NCBI RefSeq assembly: GCF_035634895.1
Contig: NZ_DASQCC010000152.1
Coordinates: 10,080-74,079 of the forward strand
Length of the DNA: 64,000 nucleotides
Source of the DNA: Actinophytocola sp035634895
GTDB taxonomy: Bacteria; Actinomycetota; Actinomycetes; Mycobacteriales; Pseudonocardiaceae
Reading direction: 5' to 3'
Part shown: positions 8,697 to 16,568 of the stretch, one piece after another
How the letters are laid out: the number at the start of each line of letters is the position of its first letter
Numbering within the stretch: position 1 is the stretch's first letter
The notes under the pieces: model-generated
Databases searched by the model: none
The model's input: the letters and a program-made list of their open reading frames with translations, nothing else
Told to the model about the DNA's origin: nothing
Program-made: the position numbers and the translations under genes

Positions 8697-9943
8697 TAGT
8701 TGTCCTCCAGGGTGACGATGATCCTGCCGGCCAGCTCGGTCATCAGGTCGAACGCGTCGTCCCTGGACGTGCCGGTGGTGCCGAGGAAGCCGAAGATGGT
8801 GTTGCCGTCGGGCGGTCGCCGGATGACGTCGCCGGGGCGGGCGGTGATCTTCAGGAGGAAGACCCGGTCCGACTCGCTCACCTCCGGCGGCACCTCGATG
8901 TTCTTGACCACGCCGCCGTCGCAGATCAGGCACATGGCGGTGATGTGGGTCCCGGTCGGCCAGTAGTGCCGGACCGCCGGCCGCACGCCCCGGCCGACGT
9001 CCACCACGGCGTGGATCGGGTCGTAGTCCGCGGTGAGCCGGGCGATCAGGTCCAACCCGCCGCCGCCGACCCGGGCCGCGATCTCCAGCAGGTGCGGCTC
9101 GCCGTCGTGGAACCGCACCTCGGCGTGCATGGCGCTGCGCCGCAGGCCCTGCGCGTGCGCGGCCGCCCGCACCACGTGGTGCACCCTCGCCAGGTCCTCT
9201 GCCGACAGCGACGTCGGCGCGTGGTGCACGTCGTCGTCGAAGCTGTGGCCCTCGGCGGTGATCCGGTCGACGACCGAGCCGAGGTAGACCTCGTCGTCCC
9301 AGGCGAGCGCCTCCATCAGGTACTCGCGTCCGTCCAGGAAGGACTCGACGAGCAACCCGATCGGGCCGAGGTCGACACCGTCGGCCTCGGCGTCGATCCA
9401 GAACATGTTTCGCAGGCCGTCGCTGGCCGTCGCGAAGTTCTTCGCCATCTCCGCCGGACCGTCCACCCGGTACACCAGGTGGCTGCCGGCGCCCAGGGTG
9501 GGCTTGAGCACGACCGGGTAACCGAACTCGGCGCCGGCCGCGAGCGCGTCGGCCAGGTCGGTGACGAACCGGAAGGCGGGAATCGGCACCCCGGCCCGCT
9601 CGTAGGCCTGGCGCATCAACAGCTTGTTGCGGCTGTTGCGGGCGGCGTCGACGCCGATGCTCGGCAGGCCGAGCGCGTCGGCCACCGCCGCGACCGCGAT
9701 GACCGCCGCCTCGGAGAAGGTGATCACACCGTCGAACCGCTCGGTGGCGTGCCACTCCTTGGCACAGGCGATCATGTCGTCGATGTTCTTCGTGCCCACC
9801 AGCCGGTAGTGGTCGGCCGGCCAGAAGTCCTCGGTGCCCTCACCGTTCATCACGTAGAGGTCGACCCCGAGCTCCCGCACCTGCTGATAGCGGGAGTGGT
9901 AGTAGGTCAGGTACTGCCGAGTCTCGATGGTCAGCAGCTTCAT
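8696..9943 (-). CDS. ATP-grasp ligase (second of two)
   Basis: A 415-aa ATP-grasp enzyme starting at ATG 9943, preceded by GAGGAGG. ATP-grasp signatures are FGYPVVLKPTLGAGSHLVY (lysine strand), LLVESFLDGREYLMEAL and HAEVRFHDGEPHLLEIAARVGG (Mg-binding acidic residues). The C-terminal PGDVIRRPPDGNTIFGFLG segment is typical of carboxylate-amine ligases related to biotin carboxylase. It is unlike the first ATP-grasp in its N-terminal domain, so the two probably use different substrates. Its first 104 bases overlap the 3' end of the MetRS-like gene in another frame, which is long for this operon. It lies between the hydrazine-forming genes and the DDAH-like gene and may acylate or amidate the hydrazine product. 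Confidence 0.88.
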   Translation of the reverse strand: MKLLTIETRQYLTYYHSRYQQVRELGVDLYVMNGEGTEDFWPADHYRLVGTKNIDDMIACAKEWHATERFDGVITFSEAAVIAVAAVADALGLPSIGVDAARNSRNKLLMRQAYERAGVPIPAFRFVTDLADALAAGAEFGYPVVLKPTLGAGSHLVYRVDGPAEMAKNFATASDGLRNMFWIDAEADGVDLGPIGLLVESFLDGREYLMEALAWDDEVYLGSVVDRITAEGHSFDDDVHHAPTSLSAEDLARVHHVVRAAAHAQGLRRSAMHAEVRFHDGEPHLLEIAARVGGGGLDLIARLTADYDPIHAVVDVGRGVRPAVRHYWPTGTHITAMCLICDGGVVKNIEVPPEVSESDRVFLLKITARPGDVIRRPPDGNTIFGFLGTTGTSRDDAFDLMTELAGRIIVTLEDN

Positions 9944-11480
9944 GGCTCGCCTCCTCTGGCAGCCGGGGGAGCTCGAACGCGGGGACGGAGTCGGGCTGTA
10001 CGGCGGAAAGGGACAGGTCGACCCCGGCCGCGGTGGCCGCTTCGGCCGTGTCGACGAGGATCGGGGCGGCGCCGGCGAGCAACGTGCGCACCTCGAGCAC
10101 GAGGTCGCCATGCGCGGTCGTCGGGTCGGCGGCGAGGTCGCGCAGCCGCGCCAGGTGGGTGAGCACCGTCTCGGCGACCCGGTTCATGCTGTAGCCGGGC
10201 AGCGCGTAGCCGCTGTGGAACCGTTCCAGCATGGCCGCGGCACGCCGCCGCCCGGCCGGCGTGACCGGCAGCGTGCCGGCGAGCCCGCGTGCGGACATCG
10301 CGTCGGCCAAGGCGTTCCACGGTGTGCCGAGCCGGCGGTACGCGGTGTCGTGCAACGCCTCCCGGCTGAAGTTGGTGCGTGCCTGCTCGGGTGCGGTGAG
10401 CGCCAGGTGGAACCGGACGAGGTCCCTCGGCACCTCGGCGACCAGGTCGACACTCCAGATCAGATGGTTGCGGCTGGTGGAGAACTTCTCCCCGGCCAGG
10501 TCGTAGAACTCGTTGCACACGTTGACCGCCGGCAGCACGTACCGGTCGCCGTGGGCCAGCAGGAACACCAGGTCCATCAGGCCCCAGTGGTAGACGTTGT
10601 CGTAGCCGTGGAAGTAGACGACCTCCGCGTCGTGTTCGGCACGCCAGTGCTCGTCCACCGGCAGCGCGGTGTCGCCGACGGACCACCAGGTGCTGTACAT
10701 GACCGCGGGCATCGCCTCGATCCACGGGTAGAGCATCTGGCCGTGGGTCTCCGGGAACGGCGCGGGCACACCCCAGCCGGCCGGGATGGTCACCGGGATC
10801 TCGGGCAGCGGCCTGGCCAGCAGCTCGCCGATCAGCTGCGCCGCGTGCGTCCGCCACTTTCCCGCCCGCTCGGCGAAGTACGCGGTCAGGCGGTCGCGGT
10901 AGTCCTCCATCGGCAGGACGAGGATCTCGGCGTCCCGGTAGGACACCGGGTCGTCAGGGTCCACTGTGGAGCGTGGGTCGAGCAGCTGGTCGTAGTTGTT
11001 CGGGTGCCCGCACGCCTCGCAGACCCCGCCGCTGCTGCCGGCCAGGCAGACCGGACAGGTGCCGGTGACCAACCCGTCGAACAGGTAGGTGCCGGCCCGG
11101 GTCGCGTAGGGCAGCCGCACCGTGCGGGTCCGGAAGCGGCCCGCCTCGTACAGGGCGGTGACGAACTCGAGCACCGCGTGCCGGTACACCTCGTCGATCG
11201 GCGGGAGGCCGGTCATCGAGATGCCCATCGCGGACAGCGAGGCCTCGATCGCCGCGGTCGACGTGGCGCACAGGGACTCCGGGGTGGTGCCCAACCGGCG
11301 GGCGGTGGACACCACGTAGCTCTGGCTGTCGTCGGTGCAGGTCGTGTAGGTCACCGGGACGCCGGTGGCCCGCAGGTAGCGGGCGTACACGTCGCCGGCC
11401 AGGTAGGGGCCGGCCATGTGTCCGATGTGGAGGTCGCCGTTGGACGTCGGCGTCGCGGCGACGACGATGGTCCTGGACAT
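9840..11480 (-). CDS. MetRS-like half of hydrazine synthetase
   Basis: A 546-aa class I aminoacyl-tRNA-synthetase homologue close to methionyl-tRNA synthetase. It keeps HIGH (residues 18-21), a zinc knuckle (C142, C145, C154, C157) and KFSTS (332-336) in place of KMSKS. A housekeeping enzyme would not sit inside this operon beside a cupin and an N-monooxygenase. In characterised N-N systems (s56-p1, Spb40, from memory) a cupin-MetRS protein activates an amino acid as adenylate and couples it to an N-hydroxylated lysine or ornithine, then the cupin drives rearrangement to a hydrazine. The ATG follows the cupin's TAG directly and in frame, with no good ribosome binding site. The last roughly 34 residues, overlapping the next gene, look unrelated to the family. 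Confidence 0.87.
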   Translation of the reverse strand: MSRTIVVAATPTSNGDLHIGHMAGPYLAGDVYARYLRATGVPVTYTTCTDDSQSYVVSTARRLGTTPESLCATSTAAIEASLSAMGISMTGLPPIDEVYRHAVLEFVTALYEAGRFRTRTVRLPYATRAGTYLFDGLVTGTCPVCLAGSSGGVCEACGHPNNYDQLLDPRSTVDPDDPVSYRDAEILVLPMEDYRDRLTAYFAERAGKWRTHAAQLIGELLARPLPEIPVTIPAGWGVPAPFPETHGQMLYPWIEAMPAVMYSTWWSVGDTALPVDEHWRAEHDAEVVYFHGYDNVYHWGLMDLVFLLAHGDRYVLPAVNVCNEFYDLAGEKFSTSRNHLIWSVDLVAEVPRDLVRFHLALTAPEQARTNFSREALHDTAYRRLGTPWNALADAMSARGLAGTLPVTPAGRRRAAAMLERFHSGYALPGYSMNRVAETVLTHLARLRDLAADPTTAHGDLVLEVRTLLAGAAPILVDTAEAATAAGVDLSLSAVQPDSVPAFELPRLPEEASHEAADHRDSAVPDLLPLPLSAGAGARGRPLRDER

Positions 11481-11855
11481 CTACACACTGGTCTTGTCGC
11501 GTGCGGCGAACTGCCCGGCCATGTCCCTGTCCCACCACACCGCGTACATCTGGAACTCCTCGACGCCGGTGTTCACCACCTGGTGGTGCGACCCCGGCGG
11601 GAAGCGCACGACGTCGCCCGCGGTGAACGGCAGCCGGCGCCCGTCGCAGACGATCTCCGCGGCGCCGGTCATGGCCACCCAGATCTCGTGCTCGTGGTGG
11701 CTGTGCGCGCCGGACTCGGCGCCCGGCGCGACCACGCACCAGGAGCCCTCGAACGGTGCGTCCAGTTCCGGCCAGGGCATCAGCCGCGTCGCGGCCAGTC
11801 CGTTGTCCGGCTTGAGGTTGGCGCGGTCGAACTTGCGGATCTCCATCATGGTCAC
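11481..11855 (-). CDS. Cupin half of hydrazine synthetase
   Basis: A 124-aa single-domain cupin. Metal ligands are visible as H51, H53/H54, E55 or E57 in GAHSHHEHE and H90/H91 in PPGSHHQV. The GTG start at 11855 overlaps the TGA of the N-monooxygenase (GTGA); ATG codons at 11849 and 11846 are alternatives. In known hydrazine synthetases this domain, using a metal ion, rearranges the ester between the N-hydroxy amino acid and the second amino acid into an N-N bond. The gene ends with amber TAG at 11483-11481 and the next in-frame codon is the ATG of the MetRS-like gene. The pair thus looks like one bidomain protein interrupted by a single stop codon. Confidence 0.88.
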   Translation of the reverse strand: MTMMEIRKFDRANLKPDNGLAATRLMPWPELDAPFEGSWCVVAPGAESGAHSHHEHEIWVAMTGAAEIVCDGRRLPFTAGDVVRFPPGSHHQVVNTGVEEFQMYAVWWDRDMAGQFAARDKTSV

Positions 11856-13174
11856 TGCGCTCCTTGGGTCGCGGCCAGCGGGCGTTCGGTGTCTTCGGTG
11901 GGGTCGGGCGGCGGGGGTGTCCTGCGGCTCGCGAGCAGGTCCGCGACGATCTCCCCGGCACGCGCGGCCAGCACGCTGAGCAGTGAGTCGGCGATGCCGT
12001 GGGTGGCCTCGTTCACGCCCTGCAGGTGGCAGGTGCCGGTGAACGACGGCGGCAGGCTCATCCGGTAGCTGCGGTTGACGGTCACCTCGTCGATCCCCAC
12101 GGCGGCCGCCATGTCCTGGACGATCCTCGGCATCCGCCGGACGAAGCCGGTGCCGAGCAGCACCACGTCACAGCGTTGCCTGGTGCGCTGTCCGGTCTTG
12201 CGGTCGACGAGGGTGAGCACGACCTCGCGGCCGTCCAGCTCGGCGGCGGCCACGTCGACCATCGGGATCATCTCGATGCGCTCGGTCCCGGTGAGCCGTT
12301 CGATGTACATCTGCCGGTACAGCGTGTCGAGCATGTCCGGGGTGAGACCGGCGTAGTTGGTCCGGTGCATCTCCCGCAGCAGCTGCTCCCTGGCCTCGGG
12401 CCGCGCCGAGTGGAACTCGTCGACGAAGGACGGGTAGTACAACTCGTTGGTGAACCTGCTGACCTCGTAGGCGTTCAGGCCGATCGAGCGCATCACCATC
12501 GCGCAGTGCGCCCGCGGGAACGCCTGGTGTGCCGCGTACAGCATCTCGGCCGCGCTCTGCGCCCCGCCGACGACCACGATCCGGCGTGTCCGTTCCGGGT
12601 CCAGCTCGCCGATCCTGGCCGCGAACTCGGTGCTGTGCAGCATGAGCTCGCGCGGGATGCCGGCGAGCACCTCGGGGATGTAGGGGTCCCGCCCGGTCGC
12701 CATCACCAGGTGCCGGCACACCACGCCGCCGCCGTCGGCCATCTGGACGAGCCATTCGCCGGTCCCGTCCGCGATGCCGAACGGCCGGACCGACACGCAC
12801 CGCCTGCCGTAGTCGATCCGCACGTTCGGCAGGGACTTGGCGACCCAGCCGAGGTAGCCGGAGATCTCCATCCGGTACGGGGTGAAGCTGCCCAGGTTGA
12901 TGAACTGGTCCAGCCGCCCCACGGAGTGCAGGTAGTTGACGAAGCTGAACGCGCTACGCGGGTTGCGCAGTGTCACCAGGTCCTTGAGGAACGACACCTG
13001 GCTCTGCGTCCACGGGATCAGCATGCCCCGCTGCCACACCACGTCGTCCTGCTGTTCGACGATCAGGGTGTCCTTCGCCAGCTCCGTCCGCGCGAGCTCC
13101 TCGACGGCGACCCCCAGCGCGAGGCCGGACGGCCCCGCCCCGATCGCCAACAGCTCTACTTCCTGAAATCGCAC
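11852..13174 (-). CDS. L-ornithine/L-lysine N-monooxygenase
   Basis: A 440-aa flavin monooxygenase of the PvdA/SidA/IucD family, which hydroxylates the side-chain amine of ornithine or lysine with FAD, NADPH and oxygen. The FAD site is LLAIGAGPSGLALG (G12, G14, G17), the substrate/FAD segment is WTQSQVSFLKDLVTLRNP, and the NADPH site is IVVVGGAQSAAEML (residues 199-212), followed by LLGTGFVRRMP. The GTG start at 13174 has GGAGG upstream. No siderophore genes are nearby; instead the cupin gene follows with a 4-nt overlap, so the hydroxylamine is most likely the first substrate for N-N bond formation. The proB-proA-aminotransferase set at 49830-53388 hints at ornithine, but lysine is equally possible. 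Confidence 0.9.
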   Translation of the reverse strand: MRFQEVELLAIGAGPSGLALGVAVEELARTELAKDTLIVEQQDDVVWQRGMLIPWTQSQVSFLKDLVTLRNPRSAFSFVNYLHSVGRLDQFINLGSFTPYRMEISGYLGWVAKSLPNVRIDYGRRCVSVRPFGIADGTGEWLVQMADGGGVVCRHLVMATGRDPYIPEVLAGIPRELMLHSTEFAARIGELDPERTRRIVVVGGAQSAAEMLYAAHQAFPRAHCAMVMRSIGLNAYEVSRFTNELYYPSFVDEFHSARPEAREQLLREMHRTNYAGLTPDMLDTLYRQMYIERLTGTERIEMIPMVDVAAAELDGREVVLTLVDRKTGQRTRQRCDVVLLGTGFVRRMPRIVQDMAAAVGIDEVTVNRSYRMSLPPSFTGTCHLQGVNEATHGIADSLLSVLAARAGEIVADLLASRRTPPPPDPTEDTERPLAATQGAQ

Positions 13175-13189
13175 CGCAATCCCTCCGGG

Positions 13190-13462
13190 TTATCCGCGCC
13201 GACCGATGGCCGCGTTGGTCGCCGCGGTGGTCGCGACGAGGTCGATCAGGTCCGTGACCGTGCGTGCGGCGTGGTAGGCGCGCAGGTCGAGCGTCACCGC
13301 CAGCCGGCTTTCCAGCTGGGACAGGACCTCCAGCGACGCGAGGCTGTCCCAGTCGTGGACGGCGAGGACGGGACGCGCGCGCAGGTCGTCGACCGGCTCC
13401 TTCAGCACGTCGCAGAGCGTGTTCAGCACGACGGTCGCCGTGTCGTCGATGTCAGTCATCAT
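13190..13462 (-). CDS. Free-standing acyl/peptidyl carrier protein
   Basis: A 90-aa carrier protein. The phosphopantetheine attachment serine is S40 in VHDWDSLASLEVL. The start at 13462 overlaps the end of the FkbH-like gene by 11 nt, so the two are co-translated. In known pathways FkbH-type enzymes load a glyceryl group from 1,3-bisphosphoglycerate onto such a carrier, making this the probable glyceryl carrier. The upstream KAS III-like enzyme would then take the acyl group from it. A role in carrying an amino acid instead cannot be excluded. Confidence 0.88.
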   Translation of the reverse strand: MMTDIDDTATVVLNTLCDVLKEPVDDLRARPVLAVHDWDSLASLEVLSQLESRLAVTLDLRAYHAARTVTDLIDLVATTAATNAAIGRRG

Positions 13463-15296
13463 CCGTGTCCAGGTAGGTGATCCAGGTGGGCAAACAGGTC
13501 GGCGCGGTGGCGGGCACGACCGTGTACGTGCCGTCCTCGCCGGACGGGGTGAAGCCGGCCTTCTCCCAGAAGCCGTCGGCCACGCCGTTGCGGTTGGTCG
13601 GCACGTAGCGGCCGACCAGCGCGGTCGCGCCGTTCTCCCTGGCGCGGCGCACGATCCAGTCGACGATCGCGAACTCGACGCCGCGGCCGAAGACCCGGCA
13701 GCTCAGCACCATGTTCAGCACCCACCAGATCCGGCCGCGGCACTCGACCCACGCGGCGCCGACGATGCCTTCGTCGCCGAAGCGGTCCGACACCGCGAAC
13801 GACACGACCAGGTGGGCCGGATCGGTGCTCATCGCGGTGGTGGCGCCTTCGTCGAACCGGCGCCCGGTCAGGTTGAACTGGTTGGTGCGGGCCGAAAGCT
13901 GCGCGACCCGGCCCACCTCGAAGGTGGTGACCGGATGCGCGGCCACCCGCGTCCGCAAGGCCCCCAGGTAGTCCTCCGAGGAGGCGAACCCGGTGGAGAA
14001 GTCGGTGCGCAGCGCGCGTGAGCGGTACAGCTCCGGGCGCCTCAGGTCGGTGTCGGTCAGCTCCGGCACGTCGAACCAGCCGGGCCGCAGCAGCGAGCGG
14101 ACCAGGTTGGCCGGGTCGCCGTCGGCCGCCACCACCGCCACGTCCGGCAGTTCGGCGGCGACGTGCCCACGCTCGAACGGCGAGTCGTCCATGAACACGA
14201 ACGCCTGCACGCCCAGGTTGAGCGTCTCGGCGGCGTCGCGCAGGTTCTCGGCCTTGGCCGACCAGTTCACCGCGCGCACCGCGAAGTCCTGTTGGCGCAG
14301 CAGCATCTCCGGATGACCGGCCAGCGCCTCGTCCACCGGCTCCGCGTCGTTCTTGCTGGCCAGCACGAGGATGACGCCCTGCTCACGCAGCCGCCGCGCG
14401 GTCCGCTGCAGGTCCTGGTAGCAGTTGCCGGGGTACAGCCCGCCGAGCTGCAGCCCGGCCACGCCGGCCTCGCCGAGCACGCCGCCCCACAACGTGTTGT
14501 CCAGGTCGAGGGCGAGCACCTTGCGCGAGAGCCCCGAGCGGGCCGCGACCACCCTCGCGACCTGCCGGGCCAGCACGAGCAACGCGCCGTCGGTGTAGGG
14601 CAGGTCGGCGTAGGCGTGCAGCCGGTCGTCCCGGGCCGCGACGGCGTGGTCGGCCAGCTCGCCGGCCAGGTCCACGACCGTGATCCGGCCGTGCTCGCCG
14701 GCCAGGCCGAGCAGGTCCGCGTTGAGCCGGTGCCAGGCGCGGCCGACCGCGGCGCGAGCCCGCCAGCTGATCACCGACTCCCGAAGCCGTGCCGGGACCG
14801 GGACGGTGTGCAGCACGAGCGCGGCCGGTGTGCGCCGCAGGCTCGCCAGGAGCAGCCCACGCAGGTCGGCGAAGCGGTCCTCGAGGTGTGCCGCCAGGCC
14901 GTCCGGGTCGGTGGCACTCCACTCGCGGGGCAGGAAGTACCGCTCGTCGAGCAGGCACGTGACGACGTCGGGGGAGCCGGCGAGCTCGCCGGCGGCCAGT
15001 GTCAGGTCGAACGTGCCGTAGTCCCCGAGGTGGAGGGCCGGCTGGACGCCGGTGGCGACGAGGGCGGCGCGCAGCAGGTGCTCGAACGGCCCGATCGTGC
15101 AGGTGGCCAGCACGGCCAGCGAGACCGGCCGCAGGTCCGGCGTGGCGGCCGGGAGGCCGGCGAGGACGCGGCCGGCCCGGCGGACCGCGGCTGGGTCCTC
15201 GACCCGCGCGAGCCGGCGCCGTACCGCGGGTGCGGGCGCCGCCTGCCCCGCCACCGCCTCGCGGAGGTCGTCGAGCAGTTCCGTGACGTCGTTCAT
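13452..15296 (-). CDS. FkbH-like HAD-family glyceryl-ACP synthase
   Basis: A 614-aa FkbH-domain protein. The N-terminal 250 residues form an SGNH-like region. The HAD phosphatase/transferase core starts at residue about 258, with D264 and D266 in LALDLDNTLWGGVLGE, the LVLASKNDAEP segment and the FVFMDDSPFERG acidic motif. The C-terminal 150 residues resemble a GNAT fold (FGDEGIVGAAWVECRG). Family members such as those in FK520 and tetronate pathways transfer the glyceryl group of 1,3-bisphosphoglycerate to an ACP, and an ACP gene overlaps its 3' end. It starts 11 nt after the KAS III-like gene. A three-carbon glycerate-derived unit in the product is therefore likely. Confidence 0.88.
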   Translation of the reverse strand: MNDVTELLDDLREAVAGQAAPAPAVRRRLARVEDPAAVRRAGRVLAGLPAATPDLRPVSLAVLATCTIGPFEHLLRAALVATGVQPALHLGDYGTFDLTLAAGELAGSPDVVTCLLDERYFLPREWSATDPDGLAAHLEDRFADLRGLLLASLRRTPAALVLHTVPVPARLRESVISWRARAAVGRAWHRLNADLLGLAGEHGRITVVDLAGELADHAVAARDDRLHAYADLPYTDGALLVLARQVARVVAARSGLSRKVLALDLDNTLWGGVLGEAGVAGLQLGGLYPGNCYQDLQRTARRLREQGVILVLASKNDAEPVDEALAGHPEMLLRQQDFAVRAVNWSAKAENLRDAAETLNLGVQAFVFMDDSPFERGHVAAELPDVAVVAADGDPANLVRSLLRPGWFDVPELTDTDLRRPELYRSRALRTDFSTGFASSEDYLGALRTRVAAHPVTTFEVGRVAQLSARTNQFNLTGRRFDEGATTAMSTDPAHLVVSFAVSDRFGDEGIVGAAWVECRGRIWWVLNMVLSCRVFGRGVEFAIVDWIVRRARENGATALVGRYVPTNRNGVADGFWEKAGFTPSGEDGTYTVVPATAPTCLPTWITYLDTDDD

Positions 15297-15306
15297 CGGC
15301 TCCTGC

Positions 15307-16335
15307 CTAGATTCGGACGAGCGTGCAGTACCAGCGCATCCCGATCGAGATGCCGCCCAGCGCGACGAGGTCGCCCCGACGCAGCTCGCCGCGGTCGACG
15401 TAGGTGCCGAGCGCCGCCAGCTGGTCGGCGGCCCCCATGTGCCCGTGCCTGCCCGCGAGCTCGTGGTTGGTGGCCGCCAGCGGGACGCCGACCAGCGGGG
15501 CGAGGTCGGCGATGCCGTCCGGGTCGTTGATGTAGAAGAACCGGGCGAGGTCCGCGCGGCGCACGCCGGCTCGCCGGCAGGCCCGGTCGATCACCTCGAC
15601 GACCCGCGCGTTGAGCTGCGCACTGAACGCCTGGAGCTGGCGGGGGTCCTTCTGGAAGTGCGCCTGCACGCGTTCGGTGCCACTGGGCGCGGTCGTGCTC
15701 GACCAGCCGGCCGGCGGCACCGGCGCGACGCTGCCGCCGTAGTCGGTGCGGAACCAGTCGCACATGTCGGAGTCGGTGAACTGCTCGGTGGCCAGCCAGC
15801 GGTTGTGGTCGTGGCCGCGGCGCAGGACCACGGCGACCGCGCCGTCGCTGTGCACGGCGCTGTTGACGTTCATCCGGTTGCGGTGGAACTCGCTGACCCG
15901 GTTGACGGCGGTGAACAGGACCGTGTCGAGCTCCGGCTGCGTCAGCAGCTGTCCGGCGACGGCGCCGAGCCCGGTGACCCCGCAGGCACAGCCCTCGGTC
16001 AGCAGCATCGTCTGCCGTTCCCGGATCGTCAGCTCCCTGGCCAGCGCTGCGGAGGAGTCCCAGTACGGGTACTCGGCCAGCTCGGAGTTGGCCACCACCA
16101 CCAGGTCGACGTCCGCCGGCGCCACGCCGGCCCTGGTCAGCGCGTCGCGGGCCGCCTCGCCCGCGAGTGCGGTCGAGGTGACCCCGTCCGGGGCGCGGTG
16201 GAAGGTCTCGTAGCCCCAGCGGACGATGCGCTCCGGGTCGGTGACGTAGTCGCCCGCGGTGCGCCGGACGTCCTGGTCCTCGCCGAACGCGTATCCGAAA
16301 CCGGCGATGCCGAATTCGACAACAGGTCCTGCCAT
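15307..16335 (-). CDS. KAS III-like condensing or acyltransfer enzyme with altered triad
   Basis: A 342-aa thiolase-fold protein of the FabH (ketoacyl-ACP synthase III) type, starting at ATG 16335 after GAGAGGAG. The nucleophile is C116 (possibly C118) in LLTEGCACGVTGL. The usual histidine in PHQAN is replaced by asparagine (N270 in FFYINDPDG), and the usual asparagine in GNTSAAS is replaced by histidine (H299 in RHGHMGAAD). Such changes are seen in KAS III relatives that transfer acyl groups or use unusual substrates. It is the first gene of the minus-strand operon and a StrR-type palindrome stands about 180 bases upstream. With FkbH and ACP next to it, it probably joins or transfers the glyceryl unit. 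Confidence 0.85.
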   Translation of the reverse strand: MAGPVVEFGIAGFGYAFGEDQDVRRTAGDYVTDPERIVRWGYETFHRAPDGVTSTALAGEAARDALTRAGVAPADVDLVVVANSELAEYPYWDSSAALARELTIRERQTMLLTEGCACGVTGLGAVAGQLLTQPELDTVLFTAVNRVSEFHRNRMNVNSAVHSDGAVAVVLRRGHDHNRWLATEQFTDSDMCDWFRTDYGGSVAPVPPAGWSSTTAPSGTERVQAHFQKDPRQLQAFSAQLNARVVEVIDRACRRAGVRRADLARFFYINDPDGIADLAPLVGVPLAATNHELAGRHGHMGAADQLAALGTYVDRGELRRGDLVALGGISIGMRWYCTLVRI

Positions 16336-16517
16336 TGGTGCTCCTCTCGCCGAGCCGGCCGCCGGTATTCGGGCAGCACGAATTCCGTCGCACGAAACTG
16401 GTTGGCGGGAATTCATGGCCTGTTACCGGTGCCTGAGCTGGGCTCAGAACTGGTCCCTCAGCACGTTGTGTGGGAATCGTGCCCCACGTTCCACCGCTCG
16501 ACAACCGCTTGAGGATG

Positions 16518-16560
16518 CTCGGTGTTCAACCGAGGTCGGTATACCCAGTTGAACACCGAG
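16518..16560. promoter_or_regulatory. StrR-type operator upstream of the KAS III operon
   Basis: A perfect 13-bp inverted repeat (CTCGGTGTTCAAC at 16518-16530, GTTGAACACCGAG at 16548-16560) with a 17-base spacer. Its inner part, GTTCAAC ... CAGTTGAAC, resembles the published StrR consensus GTTCGACTG-N11-CAGTCGAAC. It lies between the regulator gene and the first gene of the operon it would control. Confidence 0.75.
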
Positions 16561-16568
16561 GCACGGAT

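Noticed and set aside
9840..11480. Housekeeping or resistance methionyl-tRNA synthetase
   Set aside because: The operon position directly after the cupin, the KFSTS variant and the in-frame amber junction point to the biosynthetic role. A phylogeny would settle it.
11852..13174. The N-monooxygenase as part of a siderophore or piperazate pathway
   Set aside because: No siderophore genes and no KtzT-type piperazate synthase occur in the window; the cupin and MetRS-like neighbours fit hydrazine formation better.
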